Shown here: piece after piece, positions 44,902-53,927 of the stretch
How positions within the stretch are numbered: position 1 is the stretch's first letter
How the letters are laid out: each line of letters opens with the position of its first letter
From: Sutcliffiella horikoshii
GTDB lineage: Bacteria > Bacillota > Bacilli > Bacillales > Bacillaceae_I
Assembly: GCF_002157855.1 (NCBI RefSeq)
Contig: NZ_CP020880.1
Span: 3,720,001 to 3,784,000, forward strand
Reading direction: 5' to 3'
Length of the DNA: 64,000 nucleotides
Position numbers and translations under genes: made by a program
Notes under the pieces: model-generated
Database searches by the model: none
What the model saw: the letters and a program-made list of their open reading frames with translations, nothing else
Told to the model about the DNA's origin: nothing

Positions 44902-44931
44902 TGATGTAGACCCCTATCTCGATTTATAATG
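44902..44931 (+). promoter_or_regulatory. Probable SigA promoter of yvyE and the LCP gene
   Basis: TTGATG (44902-44907) and TATAAT (44926-44931) with an 18-bp spacer in the 354-bp divergent gap between degS and yvyE. The degS promoter must lie between about 44640 and 44900; I could not fix it. Confidence 0.5.
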
Positions 44932-44991
44932 TATAGTATGGCTCTTTTATTGTCACCAAATGTTTTGAGCAGGAAAAGGAGAGTTGCCGGT

Positions 44992-45630
44992 TTGCTATCT
45001 CACTACTATACCGTAAAAGGTCATGGAGAGCATGAAATAATTATTCAAAAATCAAGATTTATTGCTAGCGTTAGTCGTGCGACAACTGAAGATGAAGCTT
45101 TGAACTTTATACAAGAAATAAAGAAAAAATATCGGGATGCATCCCATAATTGCTCTGCTTACCTTATTGGTCAACATGATCAAATTCAAAAAGCCAATGA
45201 TGATGGTGAACCGAGTGGTACAGCCGGAGTCCCGATGCTTGAAGTTTTAAAAAAGAAAAAACTAAAAGATACGGTAATTGTAGTTACCCGTTATTTTGGT
45301 GGAATTAAACTTGGTGCAGGCGGATTAATTCGTGCATATGGTAAGGCTGCTTCTGAGGGCCTATCTGCTACAGGGCTAGTGGAGCGCAATTTGATGCAAA
45401 TAATGCATACAACTATTGATTACACACTGCTGGGTAAAGTAGAAAACGAAGTGCGTTCATCCACCTATATCATTGACCATATTGATTACCAAGAAAATGT
45501 ACAAGTTAACGTCCTGATCCCAGCATCGAATAAAGAAGACTACCTTAATTGGATAATTGATTTAACACAAGGAAAAAATAACACAACTGAAGGAAAGCTA
45601 TTGTATAGAGAGACAGATGTGGTACTCTAG
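44992..45630 (+). CDS. yvyE: YigZ/IMPACT family protein YvyE
   Basis: Protein of 212 residues, IMPACT-type N-terminal domain (GHGEHEIIIQKSRFIASVSRA, DDGEPSGTAGVPMLEVL, RYFGGIKLGAGGLIRAY) and a C-terminal DUF1949 domain. Probably acts on ribosomes or translation; exact role uncertain. The start is TTG 44992 (MLSHYYTVKG), aligned with B. subtilis YvyE and eight bases after AAGGAGAG, rather than the earlier in-frame ATG at 44929, which overlaps the -10 box. Confidence 0.92.
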   Translation: MLSHYYTVKGHGEHEIIIQKSRFIASVSRATTEDEALNFIQEIKKKYRDASHNCSAYLIGQHDQIQKANDDGEPSGTAGVPMLEVLKKKKLKDTVIVVTRYFGGIKLGAGGLIRAYGKAASEGLSATGLVERNLMQIMHTTIDYTLLGKVENEVRSSTYIIDHIDYQENVQVNVLIPASNKEDYLNWIIDLTQGKNNTTEGKLLYRETDVVL

Positions 45631-45648
45631 CCTAAAGGAGACTAAACA

Positions 45649-46632
45649 TTGAATAACTCAAGAATAAAACGAAGAAATAGGAAGAAGAAAGTCCTAAAAC
45701 GCGTCCTTATGTTTTTGGTTATTGTTCTTCTTTCTGTAGTTGCTTATGGTGGCTATGTATTTTATCAAACGTTCCAAGCTGCGAATAGCGCTTATACAGA
45801 AATAGATCGTGGAGAGAAGTCGAATCTACGTGACAAAAAAGTCGAAATAGGTAAAGATCCTTTTTCAGTATTAATTATGGGTGTGGAAGATTATTCAACA
45901 GGTGGCGAAAATGGAAGAACGGATACCCTCATTGTTGCAACCATTAACCCTAAAGACAAAACCATGAAAATGCTCAGTATCCCTCGTGATACCTTAGTAA
46001 CCATACCAGACAGAAATGAAGAAACAAAAATAAATCATGCTCATTCATATGGCGGGAAAGATTTAACCATTGAGACAGTTGAGTATTTTCTAGATGTTCC
46101 GATTGATTATTTCGCAACAGTAAACTTTGAAGGTTTTAAAAATATTATTAACATCGTTGATGGTGTTACTGTGGATGTTCCTTTTGATTTTTACGAAACA
46201 AGTGATGAAACAGGAAAAAGACTTAATTTTTATGAAGGTAAAATGGAGTTAGATGGCGAGAAAGCACTTGCTTATGCAAGAATGAGAAAACAAGATCCTA
46301 GGGGTGACTTTGGGCGTAATGACAGACAACGTCAGATCATGGCAGCCGTCATCGACAAAATCTTATCACCACGAAATGTGTTTAAAGTGGATGAAATTGC
46401 TGGAGAACTTGGAAGTAATGTTGAAACAAATATAAGAATGTCTCAAGGACTCGGATTGGCACAGCAGTTCGCCAACTTTAAATCCAATGACATCGAAACC
46501 ATTAATATTGAGGGAGAAGACTCTTATATTGGTGGTGTGTACTACTTCGTCCCTTACGATGAAAGTATACAGGAAGTTCGCAGTTCGATCCGCTCTCACC
46601 TTGAAATACAACCTGCAGAAGATGATTTATAA
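45649..46632 (+). CDS. LytR-CpsA-Psr family wall polymer ligase
   Basis: LCP enzyme of 327 residues that transfers teichoic acid or other undecaprenyl-linked polymers to peptidoglycan. Short basic cytosolic end, one membrane segment (about 15-38), extracellular LCP domain (about 85-235) with the substrate-binding Asp/Arg motifs (GRTDTLIVATINP, LSIPRDTLV, YARMRKQDPRGDFGRNDRQ). TTG start at 45649 after AAAGGAGA. Follows yvyE and faces tagO, as the tagT-type gene does in B. subtilis. Confidence 0.93.
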   Translation: MNNSRIKRRNRKKKVLKRVLMFLVIVLLSVVAYGGYVFYQTFQAANSAYTEIDRGEKSNLRDKKVEIGKDPFSVLIMGVEDYSTGGENGRTDTLIVATINPKDKTMKMLSIPRDTLVTIPDRNEETKINHAHSYGGKDLTIETVEYFLDVPIDYFATVNFEGFKNIINIVDGVTVDVPFDFYETSDETGKRLNFYEGKMELDGEKALAYARMRKQDPRGDFGRNDRQRQIMAAVIDKILSPRNVFKVDEIAGELGSNVETNIRMSQGLGLAQQFANFKSNDIETINIEGEDSYIGGVYYFVPYDESIQEVRSSIRSHLEIQPAEDDL

Positions 46633-46636
46633 TACA

Positions 46637-46666
46637 AGCCTTCCCTTTCCCCGGGGAGGTTTTTTC
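46637..46666 (+). terminator. Terminator after the LCP gene
   Basis: CCTTCCC / GGGGAGG hairpin followed by six T. Confidence 0.75.
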
Positions 46667-46700
46667 CTGTCCCCACGCCCACGTGTACAACGCGCACAAT

Positions 46701-46732
46701 AAAAGAGCCAAACCCAACAAAGGGTCTGGCTC
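46701..46732 (-). terminator. Terminator after tagO
   Basis: GAGCCAGACCC / GGGTTTGGCTC stem followed by TTTT on the minus strand. Confidence 0.8.
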
Positions 46733-46782
46733 AAATAACATCTATCAATCTATCATTTTTTGATAGGTGACTTATGGATTAA

Positions 46783-47844
46783 TTAATGTCTTCCAAATAC
46801 TTTCCTGTAAAACTTCATAAACGGCTTGTTCTGTTCGTTAAAGATACCTACAAGTTCTGCAATAAACTGGATCAAGATGATAAGCAGTACGGTAATTAAA
46901 ATCGTACCCCAGATGGTTGCAGAAGTTAAAAAGATTGCACATGCTGCAAAGATGATACCGAATCCGTAAATGACAAGCACCGTATTCCTATGGGACAAAC
47001 CCGAAGCCAACAACCTGTGATGTAAATGACTTTTATCAGGTGCAGATATCGGTTGCTTGTTCAAGATTCGGCGAATGATCGCAAATGCTGTATCAAATAC
47101 TGGCACACCGAGGATAATAATCGGGATGACAAAACTGAAAAGAGTCACACTTTTATAAAGCCCAAGTAGTGATAATACGGAAATGCAGTAGCCTAAAAAC
47201 AGTGCACCTGTATCTCCCATAAAGATTTTAGCTGGGTGGAAATTATAAAACAAAAATCCAATGGTGCTACCCAAGATAATAAGGGATAGCGTCAAAATTA
47301 ACTCTTTACCACCAAGACCTGCAATTACTGCGATAGTCGCAATAGCAATAGTTGATATACCTGCTGCAAGCCCATCCAATCCGTCAATAAGGTTGATCGC
47401 ATTTGTTATCCCGACAATCCACAAAATAGTAATAGGGATGGACAACCAGCCTAATTCAAGGCGTTCCACGATAAATGGGATGGTAATGAAGTCAATTTTA
47501 AGTCCTGTATAAACTATAACACCTGCAGCGGCTATTTGCCCTACAAGCTTTGTTCTTGCTTTTAATTCATACTTATCATCAAAGACTCCAATCAGGACAA
47601 TTATCAATGCCCCTATGGTAATTCCGGTAATTCTTTGATCATATAGACCAACAAATATATATCCTACAACAACACCAATGAAGATCGCTAGTCCCCCTAG
47701 ACGAGGCATGATCTTCTGGTGAACTTTTCGATGGTTCGGTTTATCGGTTGCTCCTATATAATGAGCGAATTTTATGACCAATGGCGTGATAACGAGGACG
47801 GTGATGAATGACACTACGAAAGCAAGTATTAATTGTAAATCCAT
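46783..47844 (-). CDS. tagO: UDP-GlcNAc:undecaprenyl-phosphate GlcNAc-1-phosphate transferase TagO
   Basis: Begins synthesis of wall teichoic acid (and teichuronic acid) by linking GlcNAc-1-P to the lipid carrier in the membrane. 353 residues, about eleven membrane segments, with the MraY/WecA motifs KVHQKIMPRLGG, DDKYELKARTKL, NAINLIDGLDGLAAG, MGDTGALFLGY and HLHHRL. ATG 47844 is well placed after TTAGGTGA; a GTG three codons earlier is part of that site. Confidence 0.96.
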   Translation of the reverse strand: MDLQLILAFVVSFITVLVITPLVIKFAHYIGATDKPNHRKVHQKIMPRLGGLAIFIGVVVGYIFVGLYDQRITGITIGALIIVLIGVFDDKYELKARTKLVGQIAAAGVIVYTGLKIDFITIPFIVERLELGWLSIPITILWIVGITNAINLIDGLDGLAAGISTIAIATIAVIAGLGGKELILTLSLIILGSTIGFLFYNFHPAKIFMGDTGALFLGYCISVLSLLGLYKSVTLFSFVIPIIILGVPVFDTAFAIIRRILNKQPISAPDKSHLHHRLLASGLSHRNTVLVIYGFGIIFAACAIFLTSATIWGTILITVLLIILIQFIAELVGIFNEQNKPFMKFYRKVFGRH

Positions 47845-48064
47845 TGTCGTCACCTAATTTCTTGTTCTTATTTTTAGCATTTCATATTTGAGGAACAAAC
47901 ATGTCTAGTTTAATTATCCAATTGCTTGTATCGCACCCTTTGTCATTTTAACAGATATTTTCTGCATTGAAAATATAAATGTGTAAATGTAATATTAGGT
48001 GTCCGTTGTAATATGGATGACTTACGCGTAAACAGCACTCGCTTTTTACTTAGTCATATACCCA

Positions 48065-48829
48065 CTAAACCCGTTTTCGAACGCCATTGTAAGCATAATT
48101 TACAAAACACCATACAGACTTAAAAAACCCCAGCTTCTCTATTTGACGATATACTTGCCAATTTCGTTTCGCTGTTTTTAATTTATTACTGGAAATAGAT
48201 CCTTCGACATAGCGGTATTTAGCTAAATCCTCCTGAATACCATAAGCAATATAGCCCTTTTTAAGGATAGAAAGCCAGTATGCAAAATCCTGTCGGGTTC
48301 TAATCAATGGCATTTTCATCTTGCCAATTTTTTCTATATTAAGCACAACAGTTAAGCAACCAATAATTGTATTCTTTAAATAACCGTCATAATCAATTTG
48401 ATTAGGAATGCCGACCACTTTATTTAGGTCATTTCCTTCTTCATCAATAATGGAATATTTAGTAAATGAAAAGGCAATGTCCTTATCCTCCATAAATGCA
48501 ATTTGCTTTTCGAGTTTTGTGGGCACCCACATGTCATCGCTATCAAGAAATGCCACATACTTTCCATTTGCAGCTTCAATGGCAGTATTACGAGCTACAG
48601 CAGCACCACTGTTGACTTCTAGTTGTATTAAATTTATTCGCGCATCATTTTTTGCATATTGTTTTATAATAGAAACACTGTTATCCCTTGATTGGTCATC
48701 TACAAGGATGATTTCCCAGTTCTCATATGTTTGATTAAGCACAGACTCAATGCAGCTTCCAATATGTTTTTCTGCATTATATACAGGTGTAACAACTGTC
48801 ACTAAAGGAGAATGTTTTCTGTCATTCAT
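48065..48829 (-). CDS. tuaG: Family 2 glycosyltransferase, TuaG-like
   Basis: GT-A glycosyltransferase of 254 residues. N-terminal nucleotide-sugar site (VTVVTPVYNAEKHIGSCIESVLNQTY, EIILVDDQSRDNS) and the metal motif FLDSDDMW. The whole length, including TVIGCLTV-like and C-terminal QVYRQIEKL segments, resembles TuaG of the B. subtilis teichuronic acid operon. ATG 48829 after GGAGGA. Lies between tagO and a protease gene. Confidence 0.85.
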   Translation of the reverse strand: MNDRKHSPLVTVVTPVYNAEKHIGSCIESVLNQTYENWEIILVDDQSRDNSVSIIKQYAKNDARINLIQLEVNSGAAVARNTAIEAANGKYVAFLDSDDMWVPTKLEKQIAFMEDKDIAFSFTKYSIIDEEGNDLNKVVGIPNQIDYDGYLKNTIIGCLTVVLNIEKIGKMKMPLIRTRQDFAYWLSILKKGYIAYGIQEDLAKYRYVEGSISSNKLKTAKRNWQVYRQIEKLGFFKSVWCFVNYAYNGVRKRV

Positions 48830-48913
48830 GATTAATTCCTCCTACCAAAAATTAAGCAATGATACTAATTATGTTTACCTATACTTTCTTTTACATTCCT
48901 TACAAAAATAATC

Positions 48914-48942
48914 AAATGGCTACCGAAAATCGATAGCCATTA
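48914..48942 (-). terminator. Terminator after the wall-bound protease gene
   Basis: AATGGCTA.CG / CG.TAGCCATT stem, A/T-rich on the 3' side of the minus strand. Confidence 0.65.
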
Positions 48943-48972
48943 AAACCTAGCATCTATTAATCTTTATAAATA

Positions 48973-51027
48973 TTAATTGCCCAAAAGAATTTTGTCAATT
49001 TTCCACAACACGCTGGAGTGAACAGCCTTTCTACCTCCGAATACCCCGAAGTCTTCTTGTTCTCCCTTTTCAAGATAACTCTCTGTGGAAGAATCAATAT
49101 CTTCAGGACGTACAAGCATCAATGCCTTATCTTGCTTCGCAGCCAGCAATCCTCCTGTCAAGGCATCTTTAAAATCTGCTCCTGTAGCAAAATAATACCC
49201 ATCATAGGATGAATTAAAGTATTCGGCAACAGCTACATTAGTTTTGTAACGATCTGCTCCAGAAATTCGTTTCGCTTGTATTTCTTCTTGAACGGATTCA
49301 CTAATGGGTTTAGTGCCACCAATAATATATTTACGAGTAAAGTTATGGGACTGAAGAAAATCTTTTGTAGCACTTGGGACCCATGTTTGTTCTACAAATA
49401 CTATTGGCATATTTCGTTTTGCCGCTTCAACTGAAGCAGACAACGCATCAGGAAAACTCTTTCCATTCACTATCATTATTTCCCCATTTTCTTCCGCTAC
49501 AAACTTGCTTATTTCCACAGCTGTATCATAACGTGTTTTTCCTGAAATCCGTGTTGATTTCATTCCATTAGCGTGTAATTTATCCTGCACACTTTTACTT
49601 ATAGCCTGTTCTCCTCCGACTACAATCACATGGTCCACTCCCATTTCTTTCATGGAAGCAATGGTCCCTTGTGGTAGAAACCTTTTCTCTGACAGGTAGA
49701 TAGGACTATTAATTTTATAAGATAAAGGAATTACCGATAGGCTGTCTGCAAAAGTTTTGTTGCTGGATAAAATAGCGAATTTCCCTTTCAAAACACGGCT
49801 ACCATTTGTCAGTGTGGATGTAGAAACAGTTTCCCAGCCTCTTTTCGCAACTTCAACTGAAGTTTCCAACGAATTTTTTCCTGATATCCTGTTTTTTTCA
49901 TGATAATACTGAAGAGAACCTGCCGCATTTACTTGTCCAAGTCGGACAGGAAAGGCTGATGCGTCTTCGCTTGATTCTTCTATGATTTCCTTTAATTGTC
50001 GACCTGTTAGATTCTTGTCAGTACTTTTTAGCATAGCTGCTTGCGAAGAAACTAATGGAGCTGCCATGCTTGTACCGCTCATTTTTCCGTAACCGCTAAT
50101 GCTATTTGAAAAAGAAATAGGCAGTGCGCTAAATATTTCAACTCCAGGAGCAACTACAGCGACAGAGTCACCATAATTTGAAAAATCAGCCATTCCACCT
50201 GCTAAATTAGATGCCCCTACAGACATTACTCCTGGATAGCCTGCTGGATATTCTACTTTATTAGAAGAATTATTTCCGGCTGCTGCCACTACCATCACGC
50301 CACTCTTTACCGCTTTATCAATCGCTTCTTTCAACGTATTGTTTTGTTTCTCACCTGCAATACTGATGTTGATGATGTCTGCACCATTTTCAACCGCATA
50401 ATCAACACCAGAGGCAATATCAGACGCAAAAGCACCCTGGCGATCTCCTACTTTAATTGGCATTAAATATGTATCTTTAACAATAGATGCTATGCCGTTC
50501 CCGTTATTGGTTTTGGCACCGACAATACCTGCAACATGGGTCCCATGGCCAATTTCGTCCACCGGCATACTGCTTGATGACAAGACATTATATGGTTTTA
50601 CCATGTTATCTTTAAGATCCGGATGATCAAGGTCTACCCCTGAGTCAAGTATAGCAACGATAGGCTTATATTGTTGCTCGTATACTGACCACGCTTCCTG
50701 TACATTCATCACTTGTAAGTAATCCTTTTGAAATGGGTAGTGGGGATCGTCTATACTGGTATTTGTGGTTGTATAATAGAAGAAACTATCCTCTTCTACG
50801 TATTCCACTTCATCTTGGCTTTCAAGATCTTTTTTAATTTTGTTAAAGTCTTTCTTTTTAATGTTTTTTATTTGTGGTTTTGCTTTACTAAAAGAATAAT
50901 TGTCTTTATCTTTATATTTGACAATTATCCTCATGTGCTCATCTTGAGAAGCTTGCACAACCTCTTTGTCGAAAAGAGGGGTAAAGCACAAGAGCGTTAC
51001 CAGAATTAAACCTAAGCTTTTTTTCAT
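48973..51027 (-). CDS. Secreted subtilisin-family protease with three cell-wall-binding repeats
   Basis: Wall-anchored S8 protease, 684 residues. Signal peptide (1-27, ending VQA), a short I9-type propeptide (about 30-82), catalytic domain with Asp128 (VAILDSGVD), His161 (HGTHVAG) and Ser320 (GTSMAAP), then three CWB2 modules (about 380-684; NRISGKNSLETSVEVA, TRISGKTRYDTAVEIS, KRISGADRYKTNVAVA). The complete triad suggests activity. It interrupts the polysaccharide genes and may process wall proteins; substrates unknown. Confidence 0.92.
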   Translation of the reverse strand: MKKSLGLILVTLLCFTPLFDKEVVQASQDEHMRIIVKYKDKDNYSFSKAKPQIKNIKKKDFNKIKKDLESQDEVEYVEEDSFFYYTTTNTSIDDPHYPFQKDYLQVMNVQEAWSVYEQQYKPIVAILDSGVDLDHPDLKDNMVKPYNVLSSSSMPVDEIGHGTHVAGIVGAKTNNGNGIASIVKDTYLMPIKVGDRQGAFASDIASGVDYAVENGADIINISIAGEKQNNTLKEAIDKAVKSGVMVVAAAGNNSSNKVEYPAGYPGVMSVGASNLAGGMADFSNYGDSVAVVAPGVEIFSALPISFSNSISGYGKMSGTSMAAPLVSSQAAMLKSTDKNLTGRQLKEIIEESSEDASAFPVRLGQVNAAGSLQYYHEKNRISGKNSLETSVEVAKRGWETVSTSTLTNGSRVLKGKFAILSSNKTFADSLSVIPLSYKINSPIYLSEKRFLPQGTIASMKEMGVDHVIVVGGEQAISKSVQDKLHANGMKSTRISGKTRYDTAVEISKFVAEENGEIMIVNGKSFPDALSASVEAAKRNMPIVFVEQTWVPSATKDFLQSHNFTRKYIIGGTKPISESVQEEIQAKRISGADRYKTNVAVAEYFNSSYDGYYFATGADFKDALTGGLLAAKQDKALMLVRPEDIDSSTESYLEKGEQEDFGVFGGRKAVHSSVLWKIDKILLGN

Positions 51028-51086
51028 CGTCTTTTCTCCCCAATACCCCTTAGTTTCTCTTTTGTCTGTTTTATATTGTTAATTAT

Positions 51087-51587
51087 TTAGATAAACATTA
51101 CGTCTTTAATTATCCAGCCGTTTCCGTTTCTTTCGACTGTGAGGTTAACCTCAATATTAAATGCTTCATCTACCCAACGTACGAGCACTTCTTTATCTTC
51201 TAAATGGATATATTCTGCTTCTTCAATTTCAGAACTTAAAGAAAGAAATTGTTCGATAAAGGCACCCATCTCTTCGTTTTCTCCAGACCAATAATCGACT
51301 AGATCACTTAACATCGGTTCTGCAAAATAATTGGATAAATATCCTTCTAATTCCTCACGAGTCAAGTCCTCTGGATTTGGATAATGCTCTTCTACTGTTA
51401 GATTATGAAATTTAAATTTAGCAATTTCAATATAAGACATGATATTCCGCTGTTGACCCACACTGATTTCTTCTTCTTCTTGTGGTTCTTGATTGTAAAG
51501 GACCTCTTCACTATCTAAAAAGAAAAAGCCTGAAATAAAGATAATAATAAAAAGCAATAGCAATATATTTCTCCAACGTTTTTTCAC
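51087..51587 (-). CDS. Membrane-anchored protein of unknown function
   Basis: Protein of about 166 residues: basic start, one membrane segment (about 8-25), an acidic linker (EEEEIS), and an extracytoplasmic domain ending VERNGNGWIIKDVMFI. The end resembles the NTF2-like fold of small Bacillus lipoprotein-type proteins, but I do not recognise a family. GTG 51587 is six bases after GAGGTG. Lies between tuaD and the protease gene on the same strand. Confidence 0.6.
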   Translation of the reverse strand: MKKRWRNILLLLFIIIFISGFFFLDSEEVLYNQEPQEEEEISVGQQRNIMSYIEIAKFKFHNLTVEEHYPNPEDLTREELEGYLSNYFAEPMLSDLVDYWSGENEEMGAFIEQFLSLSSEIEEAEYIHLEDKEVLVRWVDEAFNIEVNLTVERNGNGWIIKDVMFI

Positions 51588-51675
51588 CCAACACACCTCA
51601 TTAATGCGTTTATTCTATACAAGACCAAAAGATGTGCAAATATTGCACACCTTTCCTTTTTCGTTCTTATACTTT

Positions 51676-52983
51676 TTAAAGCTTGTTGACCGTCCTTCTT
51701 CCGATCGATGCATAATAATACCCAAGGTCCGCCATTTGATTGAGGTCGAACATGTTTCTACCATCAATCAAGACAGGTTGCTTCAGCTTTTTCTTTAAAT
51801 CAGCTAAATCAAGATCCTTGAATTCCTTCCAGTCAGTAAGGACAATTACTGCATCTGCACCTTGGACAGCTTCTTCATATGAATTCACAGTATTTAAGTT
51901 TGCAATTTCTCTTTTGGCATTTGCCATTGCTACCGGATCATACGCAATTACATCTGCACCGTCTTCCAATAATTTCGGTATAACATCAATAGAAGGAGCA
52001 GCACGCATGTCGTCTGTATTAGGTTTAAATGCCAATCCAAGTACAGCAAGCTTCTTCCCTTCTAGTTCCCCATTGAATGCTTCTTTTACTTTATCGTATA
52101 CACGGAATCGCTGCATGGCATTAACGTTTTCCACATCTTTTACTATTCTCAGGTTATAACCTACGTTTGCTGCTATATTAATCAAAGCATTAGTATCTTT
52201 AGGGAAACAAGATCCTCCATAGCCAATCCCGGCAGCCAAAAAGGCTTTTCCAATTCTATTATCATATCCCATGCCTTCTGCTACTTTTGTTACATCCGCT
52301 CCGACAAGTTCACAGATGTTGGCAATTTCATTAATAAAACTAATCTTAGTCGCTAGAAATGCATTAGCGGCATACTTAATCATTTCTGCCGTCTCAATAT
52401 CGGCAACGACAATATTTGTATTAAAAGGTTTATGAAGCTCTGTAAGCACTTCTTTCGCCTTATCGCTTTCCACACCTATTACTGCTCTTTCCATATTCAT
52501 CGTATCGTAAATAGCAGAACCTTCACGAAGGAATTCAGGGTTAGATGCTACATCAAAGTTAGAATGGCCGGCTTCTTTTTCAATAATACCTTTAATCCAC
52601 TTCCCTGTTCCAACAGGTACCGTACTTTTAGTAACAATCACTTTATAACCATTTAGGTTCTTCCCGATTGACGTAGCAACCGCTTCAACAAACCTGAGGT
52701 CTGCTTCCCCATTTTCTTTCGGAGGAGTACCTACTGCGATAAGGACAACGTCTGCTTCATCCAAAGCCTTATCCAACTGAGTTGTAAAAGAAAGACGATT
52801 TTCTTTAATATTTTTCAGTACCAGTTCTTCTAGACCTGGTTCATAAATAGGGATAATTCCTTTTTTTAAGTTGCTGATTTTATTTTCATCAATATCCACG
52901 CAAGTGACTTTGTTTCCTATGTCACTAAAACAGACTCCAGAAACAAGTCCAACATAACCTGTTCCAATAACACAAATATTCAT
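51676..52983 (-). CDS. tuaD: UDP-glucose 6-dehydrogenase
   Basis: Oxidises UDP-glucose to UDP-glucuronate, the acidic sugar of teichuronic acid, 435 residues. NAD site MNICVIGTGYVGLVSG at the N-terminus, catalytic Cys in GYGGSCFPKDT near residue 260, and the C-terminal UDP-binding domain with GLAFKPNTDDMR. 21 bp after gtaB, which makes its substrate. Named after B. subtilis tuaD; ugd is the general symbol. Confidence 0.95.
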   Translation of the reverse strand: MNICVIGTGYVGLVSGVCFSDIGNKVTCVDIDENKISNLKKGIIPIYEPGLEELVLKNIKENRLSFTTQLDKALDEADVVLIAVGTPPKENGEADLRFVEAVATSIGKNLNGYKVIVTKSTVPVGTGKWIKGIIEKEAGHSNFDVASNPEFLREGSAIYDTMNMERAVIGVESDKAKEVLTELHKPFNTNIVVADIETAEMIKYAANAFLATKISFINEIANICELVGADVTKVAEGMGYDNRIGKAFLAAGIGYGGSCFPKDTNALINIAANVGYNLRIVKDVENVNAMQRFRVYDKVKEAFNGELEGKKLAVLGLAFKPNTDDMRAAPSIDVIPKLLEDGADVIAYDPVAMANAKREIANLNTVNSYEEAVQGADAVIVLTDWKEFKDLDLADLKKKLKQPVLIDGRNMFDLNQMADLGYYYASIGRRTVNKL

Positions 52984-53004
52984 CTTAATCCCTCGCTCGC
53001 TATT

Positions 53005-53883
53005 CTATAAGTTGCGGACTAAATCTTTTAAGTATTTTTCAACAGGCTCTTTTAGATCATTTCTCATTAGTGCAAATTCAATCTGAGCTTGAATAAAACC
53101 GAATTTATTTCCTATATCATATCTCGTCCCTTTGAAATGGAATCCATAGACATCTTGGGAATTCGTTAATTCTTGAAGTGCATCCGTCAATTGAATTTCG
53201 TTTCCTCTTCCAGGTTCAATCGTTTCCAGTACATCAATGATTTCAGGAGTCAGCACGTATCTACCCATGATAGCCAAGTTAGAAGGGGCCTCCTCCACAG
53301 AAGGTTTTTCTACAAGCGACTTAACTTTAAATGAGTCTTTTCCACTTTCATCATGATCATAGTCAATTACTCCATAACTGGATAAATCTTCGTTAGGAAC
53401 TTCCTGCACACCGATAACAGAGGCGTTTTTCGCTTCAAATTCGTCTATTAATTGCTTTAAACAAGGCTGATCCTTGGAAACAACAATATCGTCCCCTAGC
53501 ATAACGGCAAATGGTTCATTACCTATAAATTTCCTTGCACACCAAATGGCATGTCCCAAACCTTTTGGTTCTTTTTGTCGAATATAATGGATATCTGCCA
53601 TTTCCGAGATTTTTTTAATTTCATCAAGCTGTTCAAACTTTTCTTTTGCCAACAACGTTTCTTCAAGTTCCAAGGAACGGTCAAAATGATCTTCAATTGC
53701 ACGTTTTCCTCTACCTGTTACAATAAGTATTTCTTCAATTCCTGATTGAATAGCTTCTTCAATAATATATTGAATCGTCGGTCTGTCCACGATGGGTAAC
53801 ATTTCTTTTGGTTGTGCTTTTGTTGCTGGCAGAAACCTTGTTCCTAAACCAGCTGCAGGAATTATCGCCTTTTTCACTTTCAT
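53005..53883 (-). CDS. gtaB: UTP-glucose-1-phosphate uridylyltransferase
   Basis: Makes UDP-glucose from UTP and glucose-1-phosphate, 292 residues. Nucleotide-binding motif [20 protein letters not shown] at 11-30 and [10 protein letters not shown] in the middle are typical of GalU/GtaB. UDP-glucose feeds the dehydrogenase downstream and lipid or teichoic acid glucosylation. ATG 53883. Confidence 0.95.
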   Translation of the reverse strand: MKVKKAIIPAAGLGTRFLPATKAQPKEMLPIVDRPTIQYIIEEAIQSGIEEILIVTGRGKRAIEDHFDRSLELEETLLAKEKFEQLDEIKKISEMADIHYIRQKEPKGLGHAIWCARKFIGNEPFAVMLGDDIVVSKDQPCLKQLIDEFEAKNASVIGVQEVPNEDLSSYGVIDYDHDESGKDSFKVKSLVEKPSVEEAPSNLAIMGRYVLTPEIIDVLETIEPGRGNEIQLTDALQELTNSQDVYGFHFKGTRYDIGNKFGFIQAQIEFALMRNDLKEPVEKYLKDLVRNL

Positions 53884-53927
53884 TATCCCGACACCTCAAT
53901 CCTTTAAATTAGTTGTGTAAATTTAGA

